From assembly GCA_016617785.1 (NCBI GenBank), contig JADILM010000012.1, positions 248,001-312,000 of the forward strand: a DNA stretch of 64,000 bases, read 5' to 3'. The stretch's first letter is position 1. Each line of letters opens with the position of its first letter. The stretch comes from Sporobolomyces roseus (taxonomy: Eukaryota; Basidiomycota; Microbotryomycetes; Sporidiobolales; Sporidiobolaceae). The position numbers and the translations under genes are program-made. This document shows, piece after piece, positions 45,587 to 56,234 of the stretch. The notes under the pieces were generated by a model that saw only the letters and a program-made list of their open reading frames with translations, had not been told where the DNA came from and did no database searches.

Positions 45587-46195
45587 TCTCGAGGTAAATC
45601 TGCGAACAGGGGAAAGAGCGAGGTCAGCTATCAAGCATGCTCAGCACGACGATTCACTGAGCTCAGCCAATACTATGACATTCAGCATCCTCCTCAACTC
45701 TAGCTCCCTCGTGCCCTTCTCTATGAATTCGCTGTTCTCCACTTCATCACATTAGACCACAGTCACGCCTCACTGAGTCCCTGCAAAGCTTGTGGCTACT
45801 TGCGAGAGCTCGGAAGATCCAGAAAAGGCCTTCCCCAAGCTGCGAATGAGGCTGAAGAGTCGGTAGATCGGCGGGAAGATGTAGGAGTGGAGGGAGTCGA
45901 TTTCGCGCTGTAGAAGCAGGTATGGAGCGGCTCTGCTACTTACAAGTACTGTAGAGCTTGATATGAACTTGCTGAAGCTGTTCTGAATGGAATCGAGAGG
46001 TTGAGGTGAAAGTCAGAAACAACCTTTCGCTCTGTCGAAATTTCGCAAGTCGAGCAATAGTCGAGTTCTCGTTTATCTTTCTTCCCTCTCGAGACTTGGG
46101 ACACTTGCGAAGAAGTGAGAATATAGTAAGTCACTGCAAGTCTACATCCGACCGCTGATCCCTGATCTACCCAAATCCAAATTCCCGTTCGTTTT
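45587..46195. other. intergenic region
   Basis: About 610 bp between the start of the binding-protein gene and the 3' end of TRM1. No feature recognised. Confidence 0.45.
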
Positions 46196-48987
46196 TCATG
46201 CTTTTTTAGGAGCGCCTCGAACAGCAGCTTTCGCAGGACCCCAATTCGCTTGAGGGTTCATCTGATACCTCACAAGCTTGATGTTGTCTAGTAAAGCTTT
46301 TTGAACTCCTGCGTTTGGAGTAAGGGAAACTTCATGACTGTTTCATCGAGTAGAAACGAAAGAATCAGTCTCGTTTCAGCGATAGAAGAACAGTTCGCCG
46401 ATAGAGTCAAGGCAAGCGAAGGTTCAAGCTGAGGAAGAAGGCAAGCGAAGAACGCACGTTTGTTCCTTTGCCAACAATAGTTTCGCGGGACTACCATCCT
46501 TTACATTACTCATCTTGACCGGATTCGTTTTGATCCATTCTCGAATGATATCGTGTACGAATAATCTTGGTGCGTTCGTTTTGATCGATCCAGGTTGAGC
46601 GTGAGATCGAGATGCAGTGTAGTTTGCGTTGAGGAGAGCGGAACTGTGGGCGCGTCATCTACTCTCAGTTTCCGCACTGAGCGAGACTGAATGTATGAAG
46701 TAGATACTCACGCCATTGTGTGAAGTGGAGGACAAAGAGCGTTGAAGTAGCTAGCCATTCGAGCTGGTGAGAAGTATAAAGGAGTTTCACATTCCTACAT
46801 TCCGATTCTTCGAATTCAGCGGGAGCGTTCTTGTGACTCGCTGAGATATGAAGAAAGGGGACGTACGTTGTAAGCGACAGTCAACATTCCTTTGATCCTC
46901 TCACTCGTCTTGAAATCTTTCGAGTTCTCCTCGACATGCTCCAACATCTCTTTCACAAACTCTCGGTTATGGATCGGTGCTCCCCACATAGGTCCTCCGA
47001 TCTATTCACACAACCGACTTGCATCAACAAACCGCGCAATAACTTTCGCATCGAGATAGGAGAGAGAGACCTCACGTGGAATTTCCCACCGCATTCACCA
47101 CATCTTTCCCCTACTCCAGCAGGAGGTCCAGCGGCTACATGATAAGTATAATTGATATGACCAGTCTTCTCAGACTTCTTCTCGGCGACTCTTCCGAAAG
47201 GTTGGAAATGAGGGGTTTGGCATGAGTGGCAGTAGTAGAGGAGTGAGGTTTTCCTGTGTGCTCTCCGTCGTCCTCAGTGGTAGTTCGACTGAAGGAGAAG
47301 AGTGAACGCACGATGGGAGAGCCTTCACTTCTTTCGGACCAGTCTTGACTCGAATGAAGAGTCGAACGTAGAAATCGATCGAGAGGGAAAGTTGTGGTTC
47401 AATGTAGCGTCCGTACTTCGCTGCTGTCGTCGCGAGAGAGTTCAAGACGAGTCGGAGCGCCTGCGAGAGAAGAAAGATCAATGAGGAGATCGCATTCTAG
47501 AGGCTGAAAGAGGAACTCACGACTTCATGAGAGTATTCAGCGTTGACACAGACACCTCCGTAGTGGGTGAAGCTGCGAGAAGAAGTTGTGCCATGAGCCC
47601 GATTCAGGAGGAAGATGGCAAGCACTGCAACTCACGCTTTCTCTGGATAATTGTGACCAGCTAAAACTCCCATATCGGTACAAGTAACGCACATCAAGCC
47701 TGTGTCGAACGATACCCTACTTCAGCTGACGATAAAATGAGCTGAAGGGCAGAATTGGGCTCACCTCCATCGGCGATAGCGTTCATAGCAGCATCAAGGA
47801 AAGGAACTGCACTTCCATAAGGATCCAAATCGACGCAATCAAACCTCTGATCCTCTCCTCGATGTTGGTACATATACACGCTATCAGAGAGGAGAAACCT
47901 AGGAAGTCAGTGCCAGAGCGACTTCATGAGGCGCACGTAACTGACCAAGCATCACCCTCGTTCACTCTAACTTTCCCCTCCACCGCTTCCTCAATCTGTG
48001 CCTTGCTCCAAAATCCATTCGGTTTGATATCCTTCTCCTCTACATTATCTGTCCCGGGTAATGCTTTGAGACCTTTGGGAGAGAATCCATTGTAATCGAT
48101 GTTTCTTCGGATATCTTCGACGGCAGAAGCGGAGAGATCGTTTGCGACGACGTGTCTGTCAACGAGAGAGGTCAGCGATAGCGATACTATGAGAGTGTGT
48201 GTGAAGCTTACCGGAGCAGTGGGATCTCTTTCGCGTATCGGATTGCTCGGAGTCCAGTCGCTGAAAGAGCTTCAAGAAGAGTAAATTTGTAGACTGGCGG
48301 TTTGTGAGTCGGCTCTTTGTGTTGCGGCTACACTCTTGAATCTCGTCAGCAAGCTCAGATAGGAATGAAAAGGCTAGTAGACTCACCTCTTCGACTTTAA
48401 CAGCAGGTTCAGATGCTTCCTTGACCTCTTTCTTCTCAGCCTCTTTCGATTCCCCTTCGACCGCTTTCCCATCCTCGGCTTTCCTCTTCTTTCCCTTCCC
48501 TTCCTCCTCCTCCCCCTTAGTTGCAGCTTCCTTCCCCCTCTTCTTCTCCCTCCTCCTCTTCAAACTTTCCTCCCAAACAGCCCTCTTCTCCCTCTGTCTG
48601 ATCTCCGACCAACTCCTTATCGCTACGACAGACAAATCTCGGTTGTATTCTTGTACTGGGTTCAAAAAGACTGGTGCGGGACCCGAAGCGGAGGTTGGTT
48701 CAGAGGATTTCGAGGAGGTTGAAGGTGAGGCGAAGAGAATGGAGGTTGTCGATTCTGTGTGAACTACGAAACCATCCGGTACTGGTCGAGCTACAAAATC
48801 GTTGACATGTATCAGCTCAGAGTCTCCCTAAGGAGGGGAGAGAAGGCAACTCACCTTGATCAACTGATTGAGTGACTTCCTTCTCTTGTTCACTCGCTTG
48901 TGCTGGTACTGTTCTGGATGTTGGAGTATCTAACTGCATACTAGTATCTTTTCCAGCCTCTTCAGCAGGGGTAGCGGCTGTCGACAT
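46196..48987 (-). CDS. TRM1: tRNA (guanine26-N2)-dimethyltransferase
   Basis: Thirteen exons from 48855-48987 down to 46196-46337 sum to 656 codons. Core motifs are [52 protein letters not shown] (formed across a splice), [15 protein letters not shown] and [22 protein letters not shown] zinc-ribbon-like segment follows, with [13 protein letters not shown] and [19 protein letters not shown]. Trm1 methylates G26 of many tRNAs to m2,2G. A Lys/Glu-rich insertion (around residues 105-165) lies between the N-terminus and the Rossmann core, as in yeast. The start chosen is the ATG before STAATPAEE; the frame continues upstream without stop to an ATG at 49143 with a presequence-like leader. The C-terminus ends in a basic PKKA tail. 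Confidence 0.94.
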
Positions 48988-49143
48988 TGTTTCTGAAGTT
49001 GATGGAAGTTTAAAGAGATCAAGTCGCGTTGTAGGTCGAGAACTGGAGAGGGGGGTTAGCTGAGGTTGTCTCGAGTGTTTTGGAAGGTATCGAAATGATC
49101 TGAGTAGAAGTAGCGAAGTTCTAGAGTGACCAACAAAGATCAT
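48988..49143 (-). other. in-frame 5' extension of TRM1, mitochondrial presequence-like
   Basis: From the ATG at 49143 the frame reads MIFVGHSRTSLLLLRSFRYL and stays rich in Arg, Ser, Leu and Pro with few acidic residues until the second ATG, 52 residues later. In yeast, alternative TRM1 starts supply mitochondrial and cytoplasmic/nuclear enzyme. I infer the same here. Confidence 0.5.
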
Positions 49144-49440
49144 GCAAAAAAAAAAGTCGAAATCGCCTTCCAAATTTCGCAAGTCAAAACTGAGCGGATT
49201 TCAGATGCTCTCGTCCTTGTTCGAGTGTAGGCAGGAGGAAGAATAAACGCTGCACTCGCGGCTTTGCACGTAACGATGGCTCGTCGACGGTCTCTCATTC
49301 TAACATCTCGCAACCTTGTCAAGCGAAGCGACGATTGCGAAACATCTGTACGGATCAGCTTATCGATAAGGACCGTTTCGCCCTCGTACCATCTCACCCA
49401 ACGTCAAAGTACCTGCTCCCTCCATCACGTCATCTCCCAA

Positions 49441-50992
49441 TCACAGATGGTAATCCCTCACTTCCCTCTCCTTCCAACCCATCAAGCGTCTCTCCCAAAC
49501 CCCTTCAATGCCCATATCCTCCCTCCCATCTTCCTTCCACATCATTGTCGGTTCTCCTATCCATTCTCCTTGCGCATTCTGCGGTGGGTTTCGGAAGATC
49601 ACTGATTCCTTGAATCCGAGTGTTAGGTGAATCGCTGAGGGGGTGAGCTCGATTGACTGATCGAGCGCAAGACAGTGTTAGCGGAGTGCGAGGGGAGTAG
49701 AGGGAGAGGAGAGTGGGGTGTACCTCGTAGGAAGGGGAGGAAGAGGTCAGGAGTTCGAGGATGTTTCGAGCGAGGATTTGAGAGTGAGCCATCGCCGGGC
49801 GAGCAGCTTTCGGAGCGCCTGAACTCCTCACGAACAACGTATCAGCTTCGATCTTTGAAGGGAGATGCGATTTCGAGGTGAGAGACTCACCTGAATTAGC
49901 GATATCACCGATCGCAAATACTCTCCCATCCAACTTATCCCTCTCGTCCTCATTCACTGGAGCGACATGTAGAGAAGAATCGACTTCGATGAACCCATTT
50001 TGAGCTATAGCGGAAGGTGCGAACGACTCTAGAAGTTGCGAATTCGGAGTTTGACCAGTGGATTGAATCTGTTCAGCCTTGCAATTCACAAGTCAGTGAG
50101 CGAATCGATACTCGATAAGGATCGCGAAGACGAACGGCGCAATCAGCCCACAGTGATCTCCCATCCTCGGTTCTCACCTCCACTTCTTCCCCTTCGTCCC
50201 CAAATCCTCCCGCTGGTATAACCGCTCTACTCCCCAGCATCGTCTCCACTCCCAATTCTTCAAATCGTTTCTTGATGAGCTCACTTAAGGATGGATGAAA
50301 CCGATTCATGAGTTGTTCTCGAGAATGTAAAAGAGTAATCTGTTTTCCGCTCTTAGCTGGAGGGTATAGCACAGCTAAATCACAAGCCATTTCTGTGATC
50401 CTCCTGTACCCTCAGTCATTCGAACATGCATGAAACTGAAGAGAGAGGAAGGCTCACGAACTCCAATAGCTCCTCCACCTAGTATCACTACCCTCTTCGC
50501 TCTCCTCAACCTCTCTTGCACTCCCCTCAAGTATTCAATCCCCTCTCGTTTCGTTCCATTTCCCGGTATGGTTCCAGGAGGACTCAATTTAGTTCCCATA
50601 GCTAAAACCAACCCTTGATACTCCAACTCGCTTCTTTCTCCATTCGATGATTCGAGTCGTATCGTTCGTGTAGAAGGATCGATCGATGTTGCGACAGTAG
50701 AAGAAAGGATTTCATGAGGGCAAGGAAGCATTGTTGGGAAAGGTAAGAAAGTTTTATGTTCGTGAGAAGGGAGGATCGCGAATCTAGGGTAAGCGAACCT
50801 TCGATCAAGCTCCTAGCAGTATCAGCGCTGGTAGAGTGTGATAAAGGAAGGAGTCTGAGCGCACAAGTGGGAGAAATGAGAGTTTTTCTCAATCACGATA
50901 ACTCGATATTCCTCTTGAGGTAGTATCTTGATGAGTTCTTGTGCAGCTTGTAGGCCTACGTAACTTCCTCCGATTATAACGATATTCTTCAT
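49441..50992 (-). CDS. AIFM2/FSP1-like FAD oxidoreductase
   Basis: Six exons (50865-50992, 50458-50798, 50136-50392, 49891-50077, 49724-49818, 49441-49656) give 407 residues. The FAD dinucleotide-binding strand is at the very N-terminus (NIVIIGGSYVGLQAAQEL), the NAD(P)H-binding strand is RVVILGGGAIGV, and the second FAD-contact motif is RVFAIGDIANSGAPKAARPA. The STGQTPNS segment and domain order match apoptosis-inducing-factor-like proteins of the AIFM2/AMID/fungal Aif1 type, which use NAD(P)H to reduce quinones. There is no signal peptide or membrane anchor. The third intron begins GTTCGT, an unusual donor also seen at 31.8 and 32.3 kb. Confidence 0.87.
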
Positions 50993-51425
50993 TGCTGTAT
51001 TTCGAGGAGGAGTGGGCGGGTAGAGGAGAATGAGGATTAGGAGGAAAAGGGAAGAGAAGAAGATGCCGCGGCTCGAGAGATAGGAGATGAAGCGAATGAT
51101 GGGAAGTGAGGAAAGGAGAAGAGAGAAAGGGATAGATCAGTAAGTGCGGATAAGATCAGTCTGGTTCGGCAGGAAGATAGGATCCTCCGGAAAATGGGAA
51201 GCGGACCGCGGCTCGCATTCTCGATCGCTGCGAAACCAAACTCAAAATCAGCTCGTCTCTTCGCAAAGATCTGAGTGAAGACTTACGAAGAAGATAAAGC
51301 GTTGCAACAACACAACAAGGAGGAGGAGAATACGACAGTCAAATCAAGTACGGCACAAAAAAATAAAAGGACAGAAAAACTCAGGGATAGAGCAAAACAT
51401 AATATGTAGAGAGAACGATTCGGTA
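50993..51425. other. intergenic region
   Basis: 433 bp of purine-rich sequence between the oxidoreductase start and the bZIP 3' end. No gene seen. Confidence 0.45.
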
Positions 51426-52051
51426 TTAGAACTGCATGGAGGAGATTGAGGAGCTCGTACTTGAATTGTCGTTCGTTGACTAGAAAGGTTCGACGAAACA
51501 AGGATCAGGTAAATCTGTCGAAGAGTGAAAGAAGGGAAACGTACAGCTAGGAAATTTGAAGCGTTCACGAGGTCACTCAGTCCACCAATCCCATTCTGAG
51601 CCCCTCCATTCCCATTCCCACTCGCCGCTCTCTCTTTCCCTCTCTCGATAACTCCTTCAAGCACTTCGATCCTCCTATCCCTCTCTCCCAATTCCGCGTC
51701 TTTCTCCTCCAACCTAATCTTCAACTCTTCATTCTCTGCTTTCAATGCCTCGCACTCCATCGCGACTTGTTGAAATTCTGCCGCTCTCTTGTCCCTCGAC
51801 CTCTGCGCCGCTAATCGATTCCTTTCTTTCCTTTCCGCCGCTCTATCTGAACTTGCCGAACCTGATCCTGATTGCGCCGCCGTCGAGGAACCACCTGGTT
51901 GTGGAGAGACGTTTGGGGAATGGTCGAGTGCGAGGAAAGTGGGTGATAAGCGAGAAGAAGAGTCGGGTAGAGAAGGATCAATTTGAGGGTGCAGGGATGG
52001 GGATTGAGTCGAAGGGGATAACTTGACTCGTTTACCCCTCGTACCAGTCAT
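51426..52051 (-). CDS. bZIP transcription factor
   Basis: Two exons (51545-52051 and 51426-51479) give 186 residues. The basic region is AAERKERNRLAAQRSRDKRA, with the conserved N-x-x-A-A-x-x-S-R core, followed by a leucine-zipper-type coiled coil (LKAENEELKIRLEEKDAEL through IEVLEGVI). A Ser/Pro-rich N-terminal 60 residues precede it, and after a Gly/Asn-rich hinge the protein ends STNDNSSTSSSISSMQF. The arrangement resembles Hac1/XBP1- or Cpc1-type small bZIPs; the last short exon after the zipper recalls Hac1-like genes, but no Ire1-type splice hairpin was identified, so I do not assign it. Confidence 0.85.
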
Positions 52052-52777
52052 GAGAGGGGACAGGGAGGAAGGGAGGAGTGAATCGGGATTTAGGGGGAAG
52101 TTGCGAAGAGTGGGAAGGAGGGGGGGGGAGAGGATCTGAGCGGATAGAGAGAGAGGGAAAGCCTCCTTTTGATTCGGAGAGTATTGAAGTTGAAGAGATT
52201 GGAGTTGAAGCTGGCTTGAGTTGGTGTCTGGTTGAATGTGAAAGTGGAGGAAAGAGAGAAAGAGGAAAGCGAGATTGAGTCAGCCTCCTCTGTCCACACC
52301 TCTCCTAGAAGATCGAAGACAGCTCAGTAGCTCATTATTATAGCTCACAAGTCTATCAACAACTCAGTAAACTTTTGTCGACCTCTATACTAGCCGATTC
52401 ACTCCATTCAGTCGTGTCGATGAGGTGGCAGAGCATACATTCAACTCGACTCGACAATAACACGACTGGCTGGACTGAATTCAAGCTCGAATAGTTGAAA
52501 CACCTTAGTCGACTATCAGAGAACCGGTGCTACTTCACAAGATGTCGACATCGCTCAATTCTCGCTTCACTATTCTCGACTCGCAGGAATCTTGATCTCT
52601 GTACCTCGACACTACTCTATCCAGCTCGATCTCAGCTCAGGGCTAGCCTCGAAGGACTCATTGACGGATTGGGTAATCTCGAAACGCTATCGCTGAGGGT
52701 TTAGGGATTCTCAGTCACTACATCATCAATTCAACGATTCTCTACATCTCTCTCTCCTTCCTTCCCTTCACTAGTTC
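52052..52777. promoter_or_regulatory. divergent promoter region, bZIP / DHH phosphoesterase
   Basis: 726 bp between divergent starts. The bZIP side is purine-rich on the plus strand, consistent with its transcribed leader. No coding evidence and no named site. Confidence 0.4.
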
Positions 52778-54710
52778 ATGCTCTTGCGCCGAATCACACC
52801 AATCCTACAACATTTTACGCGCTCCGTTCACTCCACTTCAGTCATCAGCATGCCACCTCGCAAACGCTCCCCCTCCTCTTCCTCTTCCCCTCCACCTACC
52901 AAACCTTCTCCGACAAAGAAACCTAAACTCGCCTCATCTACACCGAGCAAGAAATTAGCAAAGGTTGAAGTGAAGGAAGAGAGTGATTTACCTGGACAAG
53001 GAATTTGGAAAGATTGGCCAGCACCGAGAAATCAGATGGAGAATGCTAAACAATTCATCCTTGAAGCGTGTGTTACTCTCCTTTCACTACAAGCCTTCTC
53101 GGAGAGCTGATCTAGTAAGTGGGTTGAGACACACAGTGTGAAAGGAAAACATCGAATCCTATTATGTCCTGATAAAGATGCAGATGGACTCTCCTCCTGT
53201 CTCGTCATGTACCGCACCCTCATCTCCCATCTCTCTCACCCCGCCTCTCTCGTCTCCGTCTATTTCCTCCCCAAAGGAATCAACATCCACTCTGAAACCG
53301 CTCAATCCGAAATGCTCTCCGTCAAATTCCCCTCCTCCTCCTCCTCAGAAAAAGAAGATTACTCTGGTCCAACTCGAGCAATCATAATGGATCAAGGATC
53401 TCGACCCGGTCCCGCTCTCCTCCCTCCCGATAAATGTCCAACCCTCCTAATCGACCATCATCAATCCTCCATCTTCCCCGATTCAATAACCGTCCTCTCC
53501 GCATGTACCTCTGAACCCGTCGCTACCACTTCAATCCTCGCTTATTTACTCTGTTGTGAACTCGTCCCCTCGCTCAAGGAAGATCGAGAAACGAGTATGG
53601 GAGCTCTCCTTGGATTGTACGGTGATTTAGGCGCTTCAAAAATCAATTTATCGGATCCTTCATTACCGTGGCCAACTTGGTTAGCGAATTGGGAGAAAAC
53701 GTTGACTAAAACGAAATTGTCGAAAGCGACGGCCTTGTTGAATGCACCGAGAAGAACTCCGGAGTTTAATGCCAAGATTGCGTGGGATGCGCTGGAGGGT
53801 TGTAAGGGGGAGTTGGGAGGGATCATGGGAGATAAAGCGTTGGGGGACGCGAAGGAGAGAACTTCGAACGAGACGACGCGTTGGCAGGGAGCTGCTCCAA
53901 AGTTTTCCAAGGACGGGAAAGTTGCGGTGATTAAAGTTGATTCGGGTTATCAGAGTAAGTTCAAATCTCTCTCTCGTCGGTCCATAAAAAGCTGGAGCTG
54001 ACCTCCTCGCTTCTATTTGCTTTCGCAGTTCATCCAGTAATTGCGACTCGTTGGCAAGGGACTTTACGTAAAGCGAAAACCCTAGTTTGTATCATGGTGC
54101 GCTACAACTCTTCCCCTCTCTCCTATATTCTCGCTTGACTCATTCGCTCCTGTCCTTAGTGCGCAAACACAGGTTACACACCAGGAAAAGTACATTTCTC
54201 CTGTCGAGCACCCCGTCGAACCCCAGACGATCCAGCTTACAATGGACCTCCGAACTTGATCGAGTATCTGAAAGGGTGTATTCCGGCTTGCGAGCTGTTG
54301 AGTCCGGGTTGGGGAGAGAGAGTCGGTCATGATTTCGCTAGGGGTCATAAAGAGGTTAGTTTTCGACTGTTTTTCTCGTTCGATCTCGAAGGGAGGGGAC
54401 TGATAATATGTGCGATGGCGCTTGTGTTGAGCAGGCTACGGGTGGAATCATCCCTGCAGTATATTTCTTCTTCGTATTCTCGCTCTCCCTCTCGTCGAAT
54501 CGAGCTGATCTGGTTCTCGTCTCGCTTGTGCAGGAAGAGTTTGAGATCCTCATGCAAGCGCTCGAAGTAGGAGTCAAGAAAGAAGGAGGTTCGTCGCCAG
54601 CTAAAAAATCGACGAAAGGAGTGATCGACCCGAATCAGAAGAACACTTTGGATGGGTTCTTTGGGATCAAACCAAAGAAAGAGAAAGTCGAGGAGGGAGA
54701 GAAGAAGTAG
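52778..54710 (+). CDS. DHH-family phosphoesterase with PCNA-binding-like tail
   Basis: Six exons (52778-53067, 53116-53954, 54029-54096, 54160-54354, 54435-54458, 54534-54710) give 530 residues. The DHH superfamily is shown by LLCPDKDADGLSS (motif I, around residue 115), RAIIMDQGSRPG (motif II), TLLIDHHQSS (motif III, around 208) and YGDLGAS (motif IV). A second domain contains AVIKVDSGYQIHPVIATRW and CANTGYTPGKVHFSCR, a DHHA1-like Gly/Arg substrate site. DHH enzymes include RecJ, exopolyphosphatases and nanoRNases, so nuclease or oligonucleotide phosphodiesterase activity is expected. The far C-terminus KNTLDGFFGIKPKKEK resembles a PIP box. The first ATG gives a presequence-like leader (LLRRITPILQHFTRSVHS); a second ATG at 52850 starts PPRKRSP, basic and nuclear-like. 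Exon 5 is 24 nt. Confidence 0.8.
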
Positions 54711-54773
54711 ATACATTGTTGTATTGAATAGTATTCGCAAGTTATCGTGTTGTATCGTTCGAGAAACCTCTAG

Positions 54774-55972
54774 CTACATCTTTGCGGTTTGAGAGGTCGA
54801 GTCACTGCAGAGTCCGTACTTCCACACGAAGGTTGCCGATTTCGACATCATCTCTGGTGTACAAGCGTGACCACTGCGAGCGAGTCGTCATAGCGAAACA
54901 GATTATCAGTAATTTGAACTCGTGAAGGATCGAGGGAAAGTCAAAACGCACGTTTTCGGTTGAACCCAAACATCGAGTTTCTCCAGCCCACCTTCCTTCC
55001 TCAAACGTTCTACAAAAGTCTCACTACCACCTTTCACGAAATTGACCAACGCATCGTCTTCTCCGCTCAAAACGAGCAGTTTCCTCCCTTTCCAAATCGA
55101 CATGGGAACTTGATCGGGATCTTGTTTCTTGAGGAGATCGAGGAAAGTCTTGGGGAAGTAGGGGGCGGAGACTGAGAGGGGACCGGAGGGCGCTGGGAGA
55201 TTAAGTGCGCGGTCGGAGAGAAGGGTTAGAGTCGAAGGTGAACCGATAATTGGGATTCCAAGACTAATTCGAGGATCTGCGGTCTCTTCGTTTCTCCTCA
55301 GCCACATGTGAAGAAGGATGTGAGAGGGAGCGGAGAACGCACCGTGAGCGAGAGATAACCAAGTTGAGTGACCACCTAAACTGATTCCAGCGCAATACCA
55401 TTCCTCGATCGTTCTTTCGTCGTTCGGGAAGAGTACAGACGGAAGAAAGTCGATCAAGAATGATACATCCCTAGCCGTACCAGCTGAATCGCATTGAGAA
55501 TCGAGAATTCGTCAGATTTCAAGTATTTCGCGAAGAATTCTCGAGATCCCGTTTTGTACTCACTTTGAATGGCCATCATATCGACCGCATGACTAACATT
55601 ATCCAATTCTTCCTCCTTGATCCCCTTTTCTTCTCTCTCCTTCGCTCTCTTCTTTCCTCCTTCTTTCCACCCCAAATTCTTCTCATTCTCGACCACTCGA
55701 TGCCCATGATTTCGCTGGTCAAAGGTTACTACGATCAAGTCCTTCTGTCTCTCTTGCTCTTTGAATCCTATGGGTGGAGTGAGGAGCGTTGTAGCGAATT
55801 GCGAGATCAAAGGGTGAGAGGCCCTTCCTAGTCGGCCGTGGAGGAGGAAGAGGACTGAGAGGGATTTGGCGATAGAAGTGGGCGATAGGTGATCTCCCAA
55901 GCCGTACACTTGGACTGGGAGTCCTCCTATGACGAAGGGCGAGGAAGGGAGAGGAGTTTGTGGGGAAGACAT
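54774..55972 (-). CDS. alpha/beta hydrolase fold protein
   Basis: Three exons (55564-55972, 54952-55483, 54774-54873) give 346 residues. The fold is shown by VLFLLHGRLGRASHPL (oxyanion region), IVVTFDQRNHGHRVV, the nucleophile elbow CAGISLGGHSTWL (G-x-S-x-G), KLLVLSGEDDALVNF (acid strand) and GHACTPEM carrying the catalytic histidine in the last exon. All three triad positions are therefore present. The conserved NHGHR loop and length recall fungal esterase/prolyl-oligopeptidase-like hydrolases of unknown substrate. It is tail-to-tail with the DHH gene, only 63 bp apart. Confidence 0.85.
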
Positions 55973-56234
55973 AGTAGGGAGTCTAGAGGGTTGTCGGAGG
56001 AGCTGAGGATGTTATTCGTGGTGAAGGGACAGTTGAGCAGAATGGAATGAGCGAAAGGAAGAAGAAAAGCGAAAAGTTTAAAAGGTGTTTCGCTCCGAGT
56101 CTCCGCTCAGATTCAAGGCGATACTGCAAAGTCTGCTCGCTACCCTCGTGAGCTGTCGCTCTCCTCACTCGCAAGATGTAGACGACGGAAATGACATTTC
56201 AGAACGGAAGGATCTGATGCAAAGAAGGAAGTTT

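Noticed and set aside
51426..52051. bZIP considered as a Hac1 orthologue with unconventional Ire1 intron
   Set aside because: Its intron has a conventional GTACGT donor and TCTAG acceptor, and I found no twin stem-loop with the Ire1 cleavage consensus.
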